A stretch of 64,000 nt of DNA from assembly GCF_007753095.1 (NCBI RefSeq), contig NZ_CP036348.1:3410001-3474000 (forward strand), written 5' to 3'. The DNA comes from Rosistilla carotiformis. GTDB taxonomy: Bacteria; Planctomycetota; Planctomycetia; Pirellulales; Pirellulaceae. Below the pieces are notes generated by a model, which did no database searches, was not told the DNA's origin, and saw only the letters and a list, made by a program, of their open reading frames with translations. The position numbers were made by a program, and so were the translations under genes. Positions 63,501 through 64,000 of this stretch are shown here, in pieces. How positions within the stretch are numbered: the first letter of the stretch is position 1; every line of letters begins with the position of its first letter.

Positions 63501-64000
63501 TGGTCTTCCGCCCTGTCGATCCCAAAATTGGTCCCGACGGTGCGCTTTGGTTTGGCGATTGGTGCAACGCGTTGATTGGCCACATGCAATATTCGCAGCG
63601 CGATCCGAATCGCGACCATCAACACGGCCGCATCTTCCGTTTGGTGTATGAACCCAAACCGTTGTTGGAACCGATCACGCAGGCCGATAAGTCGATTCCC
63701 GAACTTTTGGATCAATTGAAGACTTACGAACTGCGCACTCGCTATCGCGTGCGTCGTGAAATCCGCGACCGCAACAAGGAAGACGTTTACGCAGCGATCA
63801 GCCAATGGATCGATGGCGTCGAAGATCCGATGCAATTGTGCGAAGCGATGTGGATTCAAGAGAGTTTCCGCGATGTCGATCCGAGCTTGCTGGACCGGAT
63901 TTTGGCCACCGATGAATACCGTGCCCGGGCTGCGGCGATCCATACGATCACCAACGAAATGGAGCGGATTCCGAATGCGAAAGACTATCTGGCCAAGGGA
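60515..64000 (+). CDS. ThuA - SGNH hydrolase - PVC-type dehydrogenase fusion (3' truncated)
   Basis: An exported protein whose frame runs from ATG at 60515 through the window edge (1,162 codons seen). Signal peptide FLVPVLLLCGSLTRVSA. Residues about 45-295 form a ThuA-like class I amidotransferase fold (GEIVLVAGDEEYRSEES, VIGIRTATHAF). About 375-565 is an SGNH hydrolase-like region (RIAVVGSALAEGMNQFG, FFGFNESFEG, NGVHLNEQG), with Ala for part of the usual GDS. From about residue 698 (TVPEGFKVELFASEREFPEL) comes the PVC-type membrane-bound dehydrogenase propeller (SRGRLWVS, GPDGALWFGDW). Further domains such as HEAT and cytochrome c may follow beyond the edge. Involved in sugar or polymer oxidation by inference. 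Confidence 0.88.
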   Translation, partial: MKINPAWSTRFTAFLVPVLLLCGSLTRVSADTPTLVFDAVGTQRGEIVLVAGDEEYRSEESMPMLGKILSQKHGFKCTVVFSLSEDGSYIDPNYSAGLTGLAALENADLMIIGTRFRAPRPDEAAHLTAFMNAGKPVIGIRTATHAFNGKGSFGDKISFGEWGRKVLGEQWVSHHGKHKSQGARGVIEKAFADHPILNSVENVFAPSDVYGVIHLTDADQILMRGAVTESLDPESPNVEGEKNDPMQPFAWLHTYEGPNGTEGKSFCTTAGAAVDLVNEDLRRMLVNAAYYLTGHEVPEQADVAYVDPFYPSFYGFIRQKDYWKNANLKPSDFGLGKSPALPDPAGSPAWDFRPTKPVAAAADNAGPLPLKESQRIAVVGSALAEGMNQFGHFETLLQTRFPEKKLVFRNFGWPADEVANQQRPGSYTTIDDPLVVFGPDMFLCFFGFNESFEGRDPAAIERFIADYRKYIETMKAKFAKDGKQPTFVLVSPVGFESTGNPLQPDGVEENKNLAAYTAAIAKMAASDGHRFVDLHSRTSEAFAETAGNQFTINGVHLNEQGDRLMGELLDESLFDGEHPLGADASKFQEIRQWVNDKSWYHLQDYRMLNGWYVYGGRRTWDTETFPTEYRKIRNIVGVRDQYIWDLAAGRPVADQPDDSNTGEVYKPETMFGTRDENFRKMREPEEIKYPSPEESIEMMTVPEGFKVELFASEREFPELANPNQIAFDSRGRLWVSCMANYPQWQPGSAKPSDRLLIFEDTDGDGKADKCIPFYDKLICPTGFEFWNGGVLVVDEPRILFLKDTDGDDRADEVTPIIDGIATDDTHHTVGAWEFSHGGLLHMLEGVSLSTTLETPWGPFRNKGTSGGYIFDLHSLKFSHYRTPGYGNPWCLVFDKWGNGIVGDGTNAKQHWVSPLSGLEVNTRRTMDPVFDNQGMRPAVGNEFLWSRQFPDDVQGQFIYACVINMHGMPRFNVRDQADGAGFEGERVDDLLSSTDMVFRPVDPKIGPDGALWFGDWCNALIGHMQYSQRDPNRDHQHGRIFRLVYEPKPLLEPITQADKSIPELLDQLKTYELRTRYRVRREIRDRNKEDVYAAISQWIDGVEDPMQLCEAMWIQESFRDVDPSLLDRILATDEYRARAAAIHTITNEMERIPNAKDYLAKG

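Noticed and set aside
1-64000. CRISPR array, insertion sequence, prophage, tRNA or rRNA
   Set aside because: No spaced direct repeats, transposase, integrase, phage gene or tRNA-like cloverleaf was noticed while reading; a dedicated tRNA scan could not be run.

Overview
The window looks like a chromosomal segment of a planctomycete, probably of the Pirellulaceae (Rhodopirellula/Rosistilla-like) group. The basis is the gene content: PSCyt1/DUF1549/DUF1553 proteins, a DUF1501 Tat-exported partner, DUF1080 proteins, a secreted sulfatase, a ThuA/SGNH/PVC-type dehydrogenase fusion, a DUF1598 protein, a LEPR-XLL-type exported protein and an ECF sigma factor coupled to a Ser/Thr kinase. The species cannot be named from sequence reading alone. 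No tRNA, rRNA, CRISPR array, insertion sequence or phage gene was recognised. Both edges cut genes: the first gene has lost its 5' end and the last its 3' end.

Layout. 1-5.9 kb (+): end of a nucleotidyltransferase-like gene, then nucleotide-sugar genes (wecB, rmlB, gmd, a CDP-paratose-epimerase-like SDR) and an isoprenylcysteine-methyltransferase-like membrane protein. 5.9-8.4 kb (-): cydAB quinol oxidase of the short-Q-loop type. 8.7-13.0 kb (-): three genes joined by ATGA overlaps, an ECF sigma factor, a membrane Ser/Thr kinase and a LEPR-XLL protein. 13.5-16.5 kb (+): glnE. 16.6-21.9 kb (-): ftsK, a lone type VI secretion tssK and a zinc-ribbon membrane protein. 22.1-25.1 kb (-): arsR-arsD-arsA-arsC without an arsenite pump. 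25.4-26.7 kb (-): a phosphofructokinase with pyrophosphate-type residues.

27.3-29.9 kb (+): a Wzz/BY-kinase fusion for exopolysaccharide. 30.0-34.5 kb (+): PSCyt1/DUF1549/DUF1553 and DUF1501 pair. 34.7-37.8 kb (+): yjdM, apbE, def, fmt. 37.9-41.7 kb: DUF1080 (-), Coa1-like protein (+), FHA-GAF-AAA sigma-54 activator (-). 41.9-43.2 kb (+): DUF1598 protein. 43.4-49.1 kb: Wza-like exporter and an associated lipoprotein (-), O-antigen-ligase/TPR fusion (+). 49.1-53.9 kb (-): MATE transporter and rhomboid protease (coupled), nagB and guaA (5 nt apart). 54.2-64 kb: sulfatase (-), membrane-anchored ferredoxin reductase (+), LamG-like secreted protein (-), DUF1549/DUF1553 protein (-), and the truncated ThuA-SGNH-PVC dehydrogenase (+).

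How the genes work together. The BY-kinase, Wza-like exporter, lipoprotein and O-antigen-ligase fusion are parts of one exopolysaccharide assembly and export machine, and the sugar genes at 1-5 kb could supply precursors. The secreted sulfatase, DUF1080, DUF1501, PSCyt and ThuA proteins are the kind planctomycetes use on complex polysaccharides. Signalling is represented by the sigma/kinase/LEPR-XLL module and the sigma-54 activator. No complete new defence or mobile system was seen. The most unusual items are the sigma/kinase/LEPR-XLL unit, the lone tssK, the pump-less ars operon, an SDR with Phe in place of the catalytic Tyr, and the multi-domain ThuA fusion.
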